From Geosiphon pyriformis (lineage: Eukaryota > Glomeromycota > Glomeromycetes > Archaeosporales > Geosiphonaceae): a stretch of 64,000 nt of DNA. Made by a program: the position numbers and the translations under genes. The stretch covers positions 121,239-185,238 of the forward strand of contig JAAOMT010000227.1 in assembly GCA_016748015.1 (NCBI GenBank), given 5' to 3'. Below the pieces are notes generated by a model. The model searched no databases and had not been told where the DNA came from. It saw only the letters and a program-made list of their open reading frames with translations. Shown piece after piece: positions 36,781 through 47,310 of the stretch (positions are counted from its first letter, which is position 1; each line of letters begins with the position of its first letter).

Positions 36781-37600
36781 TTTATATAATGCTATAGTTG
36801 TTAATATTTTTGTGTATTCATTTTTTTGTTATATTTTTGGGTTGAAATGTTTCTTAAATTTGTTTCATTTGTGACAAACCATCAGTATTTTCATTGTTTT
36901 TTTCTTTTTTATAATGTACTGTATACTTGAATGATAAAAGTTCTATTTTCCATCTGACATGGCAATTATTTCCAAATTTTTGCTTTTGGATTGATGTCAG
37001 TATATATATCAAATTTCTGGCTTAAGTATTTCTTTCATTTCATGACTGCCCAATAGATAGTTAAGTGTTTTAGTGCTGGTGTTCTATAGTTTTTTCTACT
37101 GAACTCAAACTTTGGCTGGTATATGCTACTGAATATTTTCTTCTATCCAGTTTTTTTTAAGATAGTACAGCTCTCAATGCTTGACCAGGTATATCAGTTG
37201 TAATAATAAATGGCTTGCTGTAATCTGAATATATTAGTACTGGTGCTTGGATAAGCTTTTTTCATAATATGTTGAAGGTTTTTTGCTGGGTTTCAGTCTA
37301 CTCATACTTGATATTTTTGACTTATAGTTGATAGAGTAATTAAGCCAGTTTGGAAAAATCTTTGATAAAGCAGCAATAATAACCTGTAAATCCCAAAAAT
37401 GCTCTTAGTTCTGTCAAGTTGGTTGGTATTAAAAAGTTTTTGACTATTTCAATTTTGTTTAAATCTGTTTTAATGCCATTTTTGCTCATAACATATTCCA
37501 AAAACTTGAGTTCTGTTTTGTCAAAGAAACATTTAGTTGAATTTAATTTTAATTCTACTCGTCTGAGCCTTTAAAACACTTGCTGTAGATGATAAAAATA
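36781..37600 (-). pseudogene. Gypsy-2 RNase H and RT thumb
   Basis: The thumb reads MSKNGIKTDLNKIEIVKNFL and LTELRAFLGFTGYYCCFIKDF (about 37500-37370). RNase H follows at about 37230-36950: FIITTDIPGQALRAVLS, KYSVAYTSQSLSSVEKTIE and the histidine-region TVHYKKEK. Stops occur at W and Q positions. This is the segment that in Gypsy-1 is broken by the LTR-T fragment, so it served as the reference for that insertion. Confidence 0.87.
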
Positions 37601-38199
37601 ATTATCAAATGTTTTTGAGAACACATTGGTATCATTCAAATATATGACTACAGATTTTTATAGTAGTCCAGTGTAAATGATTTCTATTAGCCATTGGAAC
37701 ATGGTTAAAGCATTCATTAAGCTGAATAGTATTACTTTAAATTCAAAGTTCTTTTTTTTTGTGGTAAATGCTGTCTTCTCTTTGTCAGCTGAATTTATGG
37801 CTACTTGCCAGTAATTATTGTTTAAATCAAGTGTTGAGAACCATTTTTTTCCTCTGAAAATATCAAATAATTTTTGGATCTGTAAAATTGAATAGCTGTT
37901 TCTATGGATAATACTGTTGAGTTTTTTATAATCTGGATTTTCCCATTTTTCTTCTGGACTAATACCATTGGTGATGACCATGGATTTATTGATAGTTGAA
38001 TTAACCTGTTGTCTAACATCTAATTGATTTTCTGTTGGATGATTTCATGGTTAGCTAATGATACTTTGTATGCTTGCTGTTTTATTGGCATTGCATCTTC
38101 AGTTTTGATCTGATGTTAAATTATGTTGGTTCTGCCAAATTCATTTTTATTTGCAAAAATGTTGGTGAAATTGTTGAATAACATTTTGGATTACATACA
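37601..38199 (-). pseudogene. Gypsy-2 reverse transcriptase
   Basis: RT blocks are QLSINPWSSPMVLVQKKNG (about 38000-37940), KKWFSTLDLNNNYWQVAIN (about 37850), EKTAFTTKK and the catalytic box VVIYLNDTNVFSKTFDN (about 37650-37600), where the first D of YLDD has become N. The polymerase is therefore dead even apart from the frameshift near 37960. In Gypsy-1 the same box is still YLDD. Confidence 0.9.
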
Positions 38200-39130
38200 T
38201 TAAAGTGGGTCTAAGTTTTCTATGTTCATTTGTTCTAATTGTTCTGGTTGGAGCAAATAATATTTGTTCTGTCCATAGATTATTTGTAATATAATGTCTA
38301 TATATCCACACAGTTGTAGAAAATCTGGAATAGAGCTTGGTGCTTGATCTTCAATTTTGGTGCTTATGTATCCAATAATAGTTCCTTCCAGTATTTCTAT
38401 AATATTTCCCATATTGTTATAGATGAGAATTTTAATGTGACTATAGTTCTTGGCTGGTATGTAGAAATTGACTAATCCAATCTTTTCTGATTCACAAAGT
38501 GTTGCTTCTGCTTCAAAAATCTGATTTTGATCCTTCACTTTTCTTTTTATAGCTAATATGTACTGATCATATAATGGAATAGAAATTGATTGATAGATGG
38601 AGATAATTTTTCCTTTGTCAATAACTTCTTTTTCTGCCATATTAATTGGTATATCTATTCTACTTATGGATCCAAATCCATTAATTTCTCTTGCCATAAT
38701 CTCTAGTTTTTCTCTACTTCCCATTGATACTAACTGAGCTATTTTAACCAGAGACAGGAATATTGCTGTGCTATCTTTTCATTTGGCTCTATGGTATAGG
38801 TTTTTTCAAAATCATTTTGTAGTATTGCAATAATATTTCTTACATATCTTGCATCAATTATTCCTCCTTTGATGTTAATTTCTTTTTTTACTAAACTACT
38901 CTTAGATGCTAGTTGAACCATTGTTGTTGTTGAAATCTCTAGTGCTATTTTTATATTAATGCAGGTGCATAAATATGGTTTCAATTTAATGGCATTTTTT
39001 CTCAAATATCTCAGATCAAACCCTACATTGGTATTATGTACATGTTCTGGCATGATACCTTCATCATTATTACTGAACCATTTTAGTTCCTGCTTCTTGG
39101 AGAGGTCAGGGAGCATAATATATTGTTTAG
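38200..39130 (-). pseudogene. Gypsy-2 dUTPase domain and RT leader
   Basis: The dUTPase motifs are readable in order. Motif 1 is NTNVGFDLRYL (about 39040-39010), motif 2 QLASKSSLVKKEINI (about 38915-38870), motif 3 GGIIDARYVRNIIAIL (about 38870-38820), and the C-terminal motif REINGFGSISRID (about 38690-38650, normally RGxxGFGSTG). The segment continues in frame for 110 more residues (FLQLCGYIDI, QPEQLEQMNIENLDPL) into RT. The domain hydrolyses dUTP. A dUTPase inside Pol between protease and RT is unusual for Ty3/gypsy. One stop near 38740 separates two long open pieces. Confidence 0.88.
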
Positions 39131-40010
39131 AATTTGAATTAGAGTTTGAATCATTATTGTTATTATTGTTAATTTGAATTGAGCTGAAACTATTGTTGTT
39201 GTCATTATTGTCAGAGTCTGAATTAGAATTGAACTATAATTCCAATTCTAATGCACAGCTGCTAATTGGTTCTTTCTCTACAGAGATCATGTAAATCATG
39301 CATGATAGTGGATTGTAAACAATGTCACAATCATCACAATATTTGAAGTTACTGAGAATTAAACAATGTCTGCATAGTCAGATATTCAACTGTTTTAACT
39401 GTTGCTTTTGTTTTTTTCTAATAGGTGTTAGGTTTTGGTAGTGCTCATGAAATTGCTCAGGATTGTCTTTGCTGTCATTAAAAATGTTCAAAGTTACAAT
39501 GTATTTGGGTTCAAGAAGAGTAAGTAAATTGTTTTTGATTTCTAGTATTTCACTGGTTGAAGCTCTTTTTGCTTTTGTGCTCACCATTTTCCAGATTTTA
39601 TGTTTGTCATATAGATACCCTTCCAATCATTACAGTACTCACTTCCAGATGTTGTTGATTGGAGTTTCTTTTCATATCTAGTTATTGATAAGAATTATGT
39701 ATTGACACAATTTATTGCATGTTTTTCCTCTTCCTAAAATGTTGTTCCATATTTCTTTGTCAGATAAAATAGTTCTACATGCTAAACAAGGTTTGTTATT
39801 CTATTTTTTTGTTGTTTGGATCATCTAAACTGTTTAAAAATGCATGGATAGCAGTAAAATTTAGTTGCTATTGGCCATTTTTTGTTGTCACTATAACATG
39901 CACCCATTGTAAACAATTTTTTGCCACAATTGACACATATGAGCTTGGGTCAATAATAATTTGTTTGAGATAGTATGGTGTATAGAATATACATAATAGT
40001 AGTTATTTGT
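39131..40010 (-). pseudogene. Gypsy-2 acidic and zinc-finger spacer
   Basis: An asparagine- and serine-rich acidic stretch (39131-39250) precedes, toward the 5' side, the QFHEHYQNLTPIRKKQKQQL block (39626-39378). A cysteine-rich region then runs to about 39950, with PKLICVNCGKKLFTMGAC at 39945-39890. The CxxC clusters predict zinc binding. The site matching 39925-39945 is where the giant element entered Gypsy-1. Function in the element is unknown; it lies between protease and dUTPase. Confidence 0.75.
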
Positions 40011-40730
40011 GCTAACTCTTCTTCTTTTTCCTTCTTTTTTTCTTTTTTCTTTTCTTCCCAAGTCAAAATTAATGGTAATTCATTGTGGTTATTATCAGAT
40101 TATGAAACTTGATAAGCCTTCCAGGTAGGGGTTTTTTTTTTCTTCAAATTTGATTAATGGTGCTAATATGGTGCTGTTTAGTTTGAAGTGATCACACATG
40201 ACTGGCATTCTTATATGTTGTTTGTTCTGACTAAGCTGTAGCTTTTGCATGTTCCAGTCAAGCACAGCATTGGTTTTGACTAGCCAGTCATTATCAATTA
40301 GTACTTAGTATTAAGTAGTTTCTATTACCAAAACTTTGATTGGTGTAATAATACTATTAACTTTAAATAAGAAATTATCAATCTTGTCAATAGAAGTTTT
40401 GGTTATTCTATTAGCTATTATTATCCTGGTGCTGGCAGCATAATTAACTCAGCAACTTAATTGGTCCATGAATTGTTGTGTGATGATGCTGTCTGCTAAT
40501 CCACTATCCAAAATCAGTTTAATAGTCTGTCTATTGACTTTAGTGTTAGTATACATAGCAGTGGTGAGTTTAATATTGAGTGCAGCTCCACTAAAAAGAG
40601 ACATTGTTGATTTTTTAAGTTCAAAGAAAAAGATGGCTGCAAGAAATTTGTCTTCCATAATAGTTGCTGAAGATATATTGCTAGTAAATGGCTCTTAATT
40701 GGTTTTCCAGTTGTTGAATATGGCATCTTC
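40011..40730 (-). pseudogene. Gypsy-2 aspartic protease
   Basis: The active-site loop is LILDSGLADSIITQQFMDQL (40520-40455). ASTRIIIANRITKTSIDKIDN and a hydrophobic block ending YQVLIDNDWLVKTNAVLD follow at about 40440-40260, as in retropepsins that cut Gag-Pol. DSG is intact here, but a stop follows the QLSC block. The same loop in Gypsy-1 reads LILNSDLTSSII, with the catalytic D changed to N. A lysine/glutamate-rich tract (about 40020-40060) separates it from the zinc-finger spacer. Confidence 0.85.
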
Positions 40731-42907
40731 TGAGGTAACTAAGAGACTTAAATAATTATGAGAATTCAAATTTTGATTATACCTAGTTCCCAAACTCCAC
40801 TGTTATAATTCTGATGGTTGATTTGATAAACTGGGGATTGGTTGGTACATAACTATTGCCAATTGCCAGTTTTGTTGAGTATGGGTGATTTTTGGTTTTT
40901 AATTTTTAGATGTTAAATAAGCTGAGTTTAATGACAATGTTTAAATTGGTTGGAGTTGATAAATTACTTGTGGCTGCAGTGGTTAATAAATTACTGGTGC
41001 TGTTGGCTAATAAATTAGAGGTACATATATTGGCTGTTGTGTCATTTGGGTGTAATGAAATTGATATTGATCCTAATTTAGATAATAACTTGGAGTTTGA
41101 AATCTGCAATTAGGGTTTTAGTATTGATTTTCTGATTGTAAGTTATTATAAAATCAGCAGTCAGCTCTTAGATGACATTGTTTGCCACAATTGTGGCAGA
41201 CACACATTTTTTGTTATCATGGTTGATTTGATGATAATGAGGAATATGACTGATTTTGGAAATAATTCATGTTTCCTGGATTATTGTGTCATTGGAGAGA
41301 TTAATAGATTGCCTGATTATTAGCTAAGTATCCTTTTAATTTCTGATTAATTGAATCACTGAATTGTTTCAGTTTAGAATTCAATTTAGATGATCCATTC
41401 ATTACTAGATTTATGGCTTGGGTGTGGTTGGCTTCTAATTAAGTGGTTTTAAAATTTTTGGCATAAATGACTGTGGCTTGAAAGTCTGCTAAATGTAATA
41501 GACATATACATTAGAGGATGCTACTGTACAGGCCTCTAATAAATTAATCCAAAATTTGTGGTATGATAAAATAATCAGCTTGTATTGCTTGAATTTGGTG
41601 CAGATTTCTGTAAAAGTGTTCCAAGTAAGTAGTGACTGCTTCAGTTTTTCCTTGTTTAATAGTAATAAAGGTGTTGGCTAAGCAGTTGATACTGTTATTA
41701 TTGCTAAAATATCACAGAAACTTAAGCTTAAATTTATTGAAATCTTGGAGTTTGTTGACCAAACTTTGATATCACAAGTTGGCAGTATTCTGGAGAAAAT
41801 ATAAAATGACTTGTATGGCTCTGGCATTGTTTCATTCATTGGCTGTGATGACTTTTTTTATATTGTTCAGCCATACTTGTGCATCATTTTTTTCACCAGT
41901 AAACTTTTCAAGCTTGACAATAGATACATATGTCATTGGTATAATTAGTGGTTGCTATTGTACTGGTAGTTGTTGAAGTAAGATTGGCAGCTGTTGCTAT
42001 ATTGGTTCAACAATCAGGTCAATTAGTGGTTGATTAATCATGATTACTAAAGGTAAGTTTTGCTAATTAATAAGATTGGGGTTTGGATTGTGCTGATTTT
42101 TCTGAGTTTAAATATTTAGAGTTTCAACTTCCAGGTTTTCTAAAATCAGGTTGTGATAATAGAATTTTTGATTGTTGTTTTCTTCTTCTTCTGATTTGGT
42201 TATTTCCCAGAAACTCACAATTCTGAAATCTGATTGAGATAGTGGTGATCAAAATCCTAATGGTATTAGTGATCACGATTTAAATCCTTCAAAATAATCA
42301 TTGTAAGTTCCTAATAATTCTGCTTTCTTTTGTTTACTTTGAAATAGAAGTCATTCAAATGTTGATGTCATATTTGATGTAAATATATCTGCTAATGTAA
42401 TATTGATAGTACTTCTAGGTGTGTGATGATATAATAGATATAGTGGAGATTCAATTTTTTGTTTCTTTTACATTGGTAATTGTATTTCTTTTGGAATTGC
42501 TGTTGGTGTTTGTAACTTTTTTTTACTCTTATCTGCATAGGTAATAGAGAATTGTTGTTGAGTATATCTTTTAATTTCTTGATAGATTTCCCTAATGATT
42601 GGTACAAAACTGTGATTTTGTAATAAACTGGTGTGTTGAATTAATTTTGTATAGAAATTTTTTCTTGCTAATTCAATGTCAACTGGTCTTCCTAGAAAGT
42701 CTGTGATTCTTTTGTTGATGTAAAAGTTGAAGGCTGATTCTATTGGATAATGGTTGTTGGTTAAGTCCAATTGTTAGCTGTACTGTTGAAATAAAAATTT
42801 GGCAAATTCTAAATGGTTTGTTCTTATTATTTCTGATTCTGCCACTTTTGAATGATTGCTGTTGGTGCTGGTTCTTTGTAGGATTATACTTTACAGGAAG
42901 CACTAAA
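40731..42907 (-). pseudogene. Gypsy-2 gag
   Basis: Gag runs from near the 5' LTR at about 42900 toward 40731. The N-terminal part includes FAKFLFQQYS, YPIESAFNFYINKRITDFLG (about 42740-42690) and QHTSLLQNHSFVPIIREIYQ. The capsid-like retrotransposon gag block is at about 41940-41580 (KLEKFTGEKNDAQVWL, YLEHFYRNLHQIQAIQADYF). A CCHC knuckle CHNCGKQCHLRADC lies at about 41201-41160. A proline/glutamine-rich linker leads to the protease. Stops and frame shifts are common. Confidence 0.88.
42892..42907 (-). other. Gypsy-2 primer-binding site (candidate)
   Basis: On the minus strand, two bases after the 5' LTR ends (GTAACA TT) comes TAGTGCTTCCTGTA. The equivalent in Gypsy-1 is TGGTGCTCTCTGTG, which begins with the TGG expected to pair with a tRNA 3' CCA. 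The tRNA was not identified. Confidence 0.5.
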
Positions 42908-43661
42908 TGTTACAAGTGATTATTTAGGATCTCAAATCAAATAACAAACTTATAACTTGGTGCTCAATAGCTTCTCTGGTTAGTGATATCTGAAGATTTT
43001 ATGAATTTGAAGGTTTGGTGTTGAGTTCTTTGTATAATAGACAGATATTCAAGTGTTGTAATCCATAAACTTCCTGGAATTACAATTCTGTCAATTTTTT
43101 TTTTAGCATAATAGCCAGTAATTTTCCTGGTAAGCTATTTTCTATCAAGTATTTTACTCTTATTTTTGGGTTTTTTACCAGTCACTTTGATGTTGATAAT
43201 TTCATGCATTAATCTTTAATCAATTAGTAAACAACAAAAAAAACAAACAAAAAAAAGAAAAAAAAAAATACAAGAAAATAAAGAAGTTAAGCCAAGACAA
43301 TTAAGTTAGTATCCTGTCAATAGCCATGATCAAGAGTTATTGTTTCAGTATAGTCAAGTATTAATTTTTATTAACATAAAGTGTTGATAGTAAAAAGTGA
43401 ATTGAAATAGCAAATAGGTATTTATTAATATTTGTAATTTGGAATAATTGGTTAGATAAAATTTAAACTAAGAGGTCTGTCTTTTCTGCTTTTAATGCTT
43501 TTGCTATATATACATAATTTAAGTTCTACAAGATTGCTTATATTCTCAAGTGATGTGCTATGACTTCTTAAGCAATGTGTTTACATGCTAACTATTACTT
43601 TTTTATTGGTCTATCTGTTTTTTCTACTATTTTTCTTTAGACTTTTTTTTTATGAGTAACA
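42908..43661 (-). repeat. Gypsy-2 5' LTR
   Basis: It begins TGTTACAAGTGATTATTTAG and ends ATGAGTAACA, and is homologous to 34002-34766 throughout. Visible differences are mostly transitions and small indels. It is followed by the target copy CTGT and then by the left-arm gene of the giant element. Confidence 0.95.
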
Positions 43662-43665
43662 CTGT

Positions 43666-44715
43666 GTATTTCAGTTCTCTCATTGTAATTTATTTTTTAT
43701 TTAAACTTGACTTTTACTTGAGCAATTATTTCTTGGTTGTAGAATTTTTTTTTTGATTAATTTTTGTAATTTTTGGAACTTAACTTTTGCTTTTGTTTTT
43801 AATTGCTTAAAAATGTTCTGTTTAATTGATAATTTGTTCTTTTTTACAGATAAAACAAGTAAAGATTTATTATTTAAGTAGAATAAATTCTTTAGATTTT
43901 CATTTTGTGTTTCACTATCAATTAATTGCTTATTTAATTTTTCTATTTTTTTGCTCTTTTAACTTGATTTTTCTTCCAACTTTTCAACTCAGGCTTCTAG
44001 ATAAGAAATCTTTACACTAGTATTTTTAAGTTTCTTGTTTTTCTCTTTTATGTCTTCTGTCTGATTTTTGCTTTATTTTTCACCAACTGCTATGACTTCT
44101 TTAACTTGTTTCTGTTCTATCTTTATTCTTTCTTCTAGTTTTTCTATCTCTGTCTTTAAATCTTTAATTCTTTCAACTTTACTTTCAATAATGTCTTTAA
44201 GAATTATATTCTTAGCTGGTTAACCAAAAATTTCATCTTTTTTTTATTTAAGAAAAAATATAAGCTCTTTGATTTCATAATTTTCAATCTTTTTTTAATT
44301 CAGTGGCTAATTCAGTGTCTTCAAAATAATCTATAATAATTCTCTCAAATACTTTTTCTAGATTTTCTTTACCTTTTTATTTATAATTGTGCATAAGACT
44401 ATGTTGAAAACAACCATTTATAAACTGATTTCTTAGAGGTTTGCTAATCAATTTTTTTAAATTTTGTTCAATATTCTTACTACAATGAGGAAATCTATTT
44501 TTTATATTTACCAATATTTGGTAAATTTGGTCAATTGCTTTTTGCTTAAATTCTGCTTCTTTTTGTTCACTTACTTCTAGATTTTTTAATTCAGTAATTT
44601 CTTGTTTTTTATTAGATAATTGCTTTTTCAATGTTTCAATTTTATTGATTAGTTCTTTATTTGCTTGTAGTTGTTTATTTATTATGTTTTTTATGATTTT
44701 TATTAATTATATTCT
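43666..44715 (-). pseudogene. Left-arm coiled-coil gene, 5' part
   Basis: The frame continues across Gypsy-2 into the zinc-finger part at 33997 (MRELKYT|VLELEKK). The best open piece is 44631-44377: MKKQLSNKKQEITELKNLEV, then FPHCSKNIEQNLKKLI. The rest is a heptad-rich coiled coil with stops (KLNKQLIDSETQNENLKNL, TKAKVKFQKLQKLIKKKI near 43790-43730). The piece from about 43900 to 43666 resembles 55150-55385 of the right arm (KAKEKFQ), so the inverted repeat extends this far. The upstream part differs from the right arm. Function is not recognised. Confidence 0.55.
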
Positions 44716-44802
44716 TCAATTTTTAATAAATACTTAATATCTTTTTTTTTATAAAAGCAATATTAAGTATATAATTATTTTATTAGTTTATTTTTAAATT
44801 TT

Positions 44803-46556
44803 CTATTCATTGTCAGCATAAATTAGTTTTGGACAAGTAACATTTTTAAATTTATTCTTTACAAATAGACAAATATTATTATAAAGGTATTCTTGTCTTT
44901 TGTAATCCAAAAGAGGTGGTGTTAACACTAAAATAAATAAAGCTTTAATTTTTTCAAAAATATCTGTTCTCCTAATTTTTAATAAATTAAATTCAACAAA
45001 AAAACCATTAGCAACTTTTTGAACTTTTACTGTACCAAAATTAGATGTTTTAAAAAAAAAATTTTGATATTTTTGTAAACTATTTAATTTTTTAAAATAA
45101 ATTTCCAAAATAGCTTTAATATCCAAATATTAAAAAATTTTTCCATCTTTATAATATTGAGCTTTATTTAATTCTGCTGGACTAGATTTTTTTACCACCT
45201 CAATCACATAATTCAAACAGTCTACTCTTGTTCTTCTATAGAGTTTTTAATCATCTTAAAATTGCTATCATATTTGAATTTAGTATGTTCTAGAACCATG
45301 AAATTTAATTCAATGTTTTCATAATAACCACAAATTACCAAATATAAATAAAACCAAACTGTTACATTGTTTTTATTTTGTCCACCTGCATTATTACAAG
45401 TAATCTTTAAATGTTTTTCATCTCTATTTATTTTCTTAATTTTATCAAAAATCATATTAAGAGTGTCATTGAGTTCTTTTTTTATAATTTTATCTTTATT
45501 AAAAACATAATTAATTTGTTTTTTTGCTGTTTTATCTTAAATACCAAATAAATAAACTTTACATAAACTAAAATAATAAATTTTACTTATTTGTTGATCT
45601 AAATAAGACACATGAACATTTTGGGTTTAATTATAACTATAATAAACAGTAGTATTAATACTGCAATATTGTGTTTTACTCTTTGAATATTTTTGGTTAA
45701 CTAGTTTTCTTTGTTCTTTTGCTAATTTTATATTTTTATTATAAAATTTTTTTTCTATTTTGGTCTTGAATAAATGTTCTTTAAATCTTTTGAGCAAATC
45801 TTTAGTTTCTTTTTTTTGGCAAACATTGTAATATAAACTATCTCTAAAATGTTAACAAGTATTACATAGATCAGTTTTTGGACTTATAATTTGAATTTTT
45901 GGTGTTAATTGATGTCATAATTTTTTGAAAGCATTATATTTTAAGGATTTTATATTATTATTATTTTCTTTTATACCAGCCAGAAAATTTTTGTGGACTG
46001 ATTTATAACTCATTTCAGCTGGTAAGAATACAATTGATTGAGTTATTCTATTGATACTTCTTTCTGGACTTGGCAATCTATAGATTTTTGCATAATTTTC
46101 TAGAAAATTCTTTACTACTTCTGTAATATCTTTGTCAATCACTATCTTAGTTATTCATTGAAGTATTTTTTTTATGTTATCATAAACTCTTGGTAAAAGA
46201 CTATTGTTTATCAGATAATTTCTAAGATTCTTAAAATAAGTTCTATTAATGCCCAACATATTGAGATAAGTTTTTTGACAAAAAAGAGTATTATGATCCC
46301 AGTAATAAAAAGTTCTTTTATTAGATCTAGTTTTCTTTTTAAAATGGCTGCTAGCACTTCTTGATCCACTATCTATGGCTTTAAGTTGGATTATTAAAAA
46401 TGTGTTTTTGTTCTGATTTAAAAAAAGCTTAAAAAAATTCTCTTAATTCTGCAAATTCTTCTTTGGAAATTCTTGAAGAACAACTACAATTACATCTTTT
46501 TTCTAAAAAATCAATGGCTTTTTAATATATATTAGAACTATTATATTTATTACTTT
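44803..46556 (-). pseudogene. DDE-like protein with GGQNKNN motif (candidate transposase)
   Basis: On the minus strand a protein of about 580 residues can be followed with stops and one frameshift. It starts with a cysteine-rich block CSCSSRISKEEFAELREFF (about 46500). Next are IYRLPSPERSINRITQSIVF and LPAEMSYKSVHKNFLAGIKE (46100-45990), then a CxxC..FRDSLYYN-type region. The core LKITCNNAGGQNKNNVTVWF is at about 45412-45353, then LEHTKFKYDSNFKMIK. After a one-base shift near 45245 come KLYRRTR and a C-terminus with QKVANGFFVEFNLLK. D-x-x-GGQNKNN with downstream HTKF...D recalls DDE-type nuclease families. Here the first D is N. It is the only candidate transposase inside the giant element. 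Confidence 0.65.
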
Positions 46557-46904
46557 TCATATATATACTTATCTTTATATATATAATTTATGTTTACTTT
46601 GTAGGTTTTTTTATTATGTTCAAAAGACATTATACCTGTATTATTACATAAATAAATTGAAAACAAAGTTCTCTTACATACTATCATTAGAATATTTGGT
46701 TCTTACTTTATTTTTAAAAACATCAATTAATGCTTTAAAATTATTTTTAGTCAAATCAACAATTAAAAAAATCAATGAACAAATTATTCTAACTCTTATA
46801 TATAAAATTTCAAAAAACATATTTACAATTAAGCAAAAATAAAATAAAATTTCTAAGCTAGAAGAGTATAATACTAAAATACAGTTATTACTTATTAGTT
46901 ATTC
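46557..46904. other. AT-rich non-coding interval
   Basis: The presumed upstream region of the DDE-like gene. TATATATA runs occur near 46557-46590. A 61-codon plus-strand frame (46657-46842) is leucine/isoleucine/lysine-rich without a recognisable domain, and is more likely chance in AT-rich DNA than a gene. Confidence 0.4.
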
Positions 46905-47310
46905 AATCTCTGTTTTTTCTTATTTATTATTTTTTCTCTTTTAACATTTGAAATAATATTATTATTGTTCAAATCATTACTTAAGGTTATTTGCTCACAT
47001 AAAAGTTCATTGATAATAGTAAACACTTGACAAACTTCATTTTTTAGAGTTTCTTAACAAGTACTTATTTTATCAAATGATATATGGTAGATATTTTGGC
47101 TTGTTGAAATTATGTCATAATTTGCTGAAAAAGCAATAAAAAACCAGCTTGTAATATCAATGACAATTCTATAAACACTATTATCTTTATGCTTGTATTT
47201 AGTATTTTCTTATATAAAATATTGTAATTCAATATCTATAGTCTATTAACAATTCTTATACAGAAAAATAAACTGTAAAATACTCTAGTAACAGCTCCCA
47301 ATTAAACCAA
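46905..47310 (-). pseudogene. Unrecognised broken ORF in the giant element
   Basis: One minus-strand frame reads for about 130 codons with four stops. It looks coding: QFIFLYKNC, KYKHKDNSVYRIVIDITSWF, IAFSANYDIISTSQNIYHI, then KNEVCQVFTIINELLCEQIT and a lysine-rich end NKKKQRLNN before a TAA. No domain is recognised. It may belong with the short open block at 48832-49030 on the same strand as exons of one gene, but no clean splice pair was seen. Confidence 0.4.

Larger units (their letters stand above)
34002..43661 (-). mobile_element. Gypsy-2: nested Ty3/gypsy retrotransposon with dUTPase
   Basis: LTRs at 34002-34766 (765 bp) and 42908-43661 (754 bp) have TGTTAC/GTAACA ends and identical flanks CTGT (33998-34001 and 43662-43665). 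The internal 8.1 kb on the minus strand holds gag, aspartic protease, zinc-finger spacer, dUTPase, RT, RNase H and integrase. It interrupts the left-arm gene of the giant element just after MRELKYT. It is the youngest insertion by nesting and the only one whose target-site copies are identical, yet its LTRs and ORFs are already clearly diverged. Confidence 0.95.
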
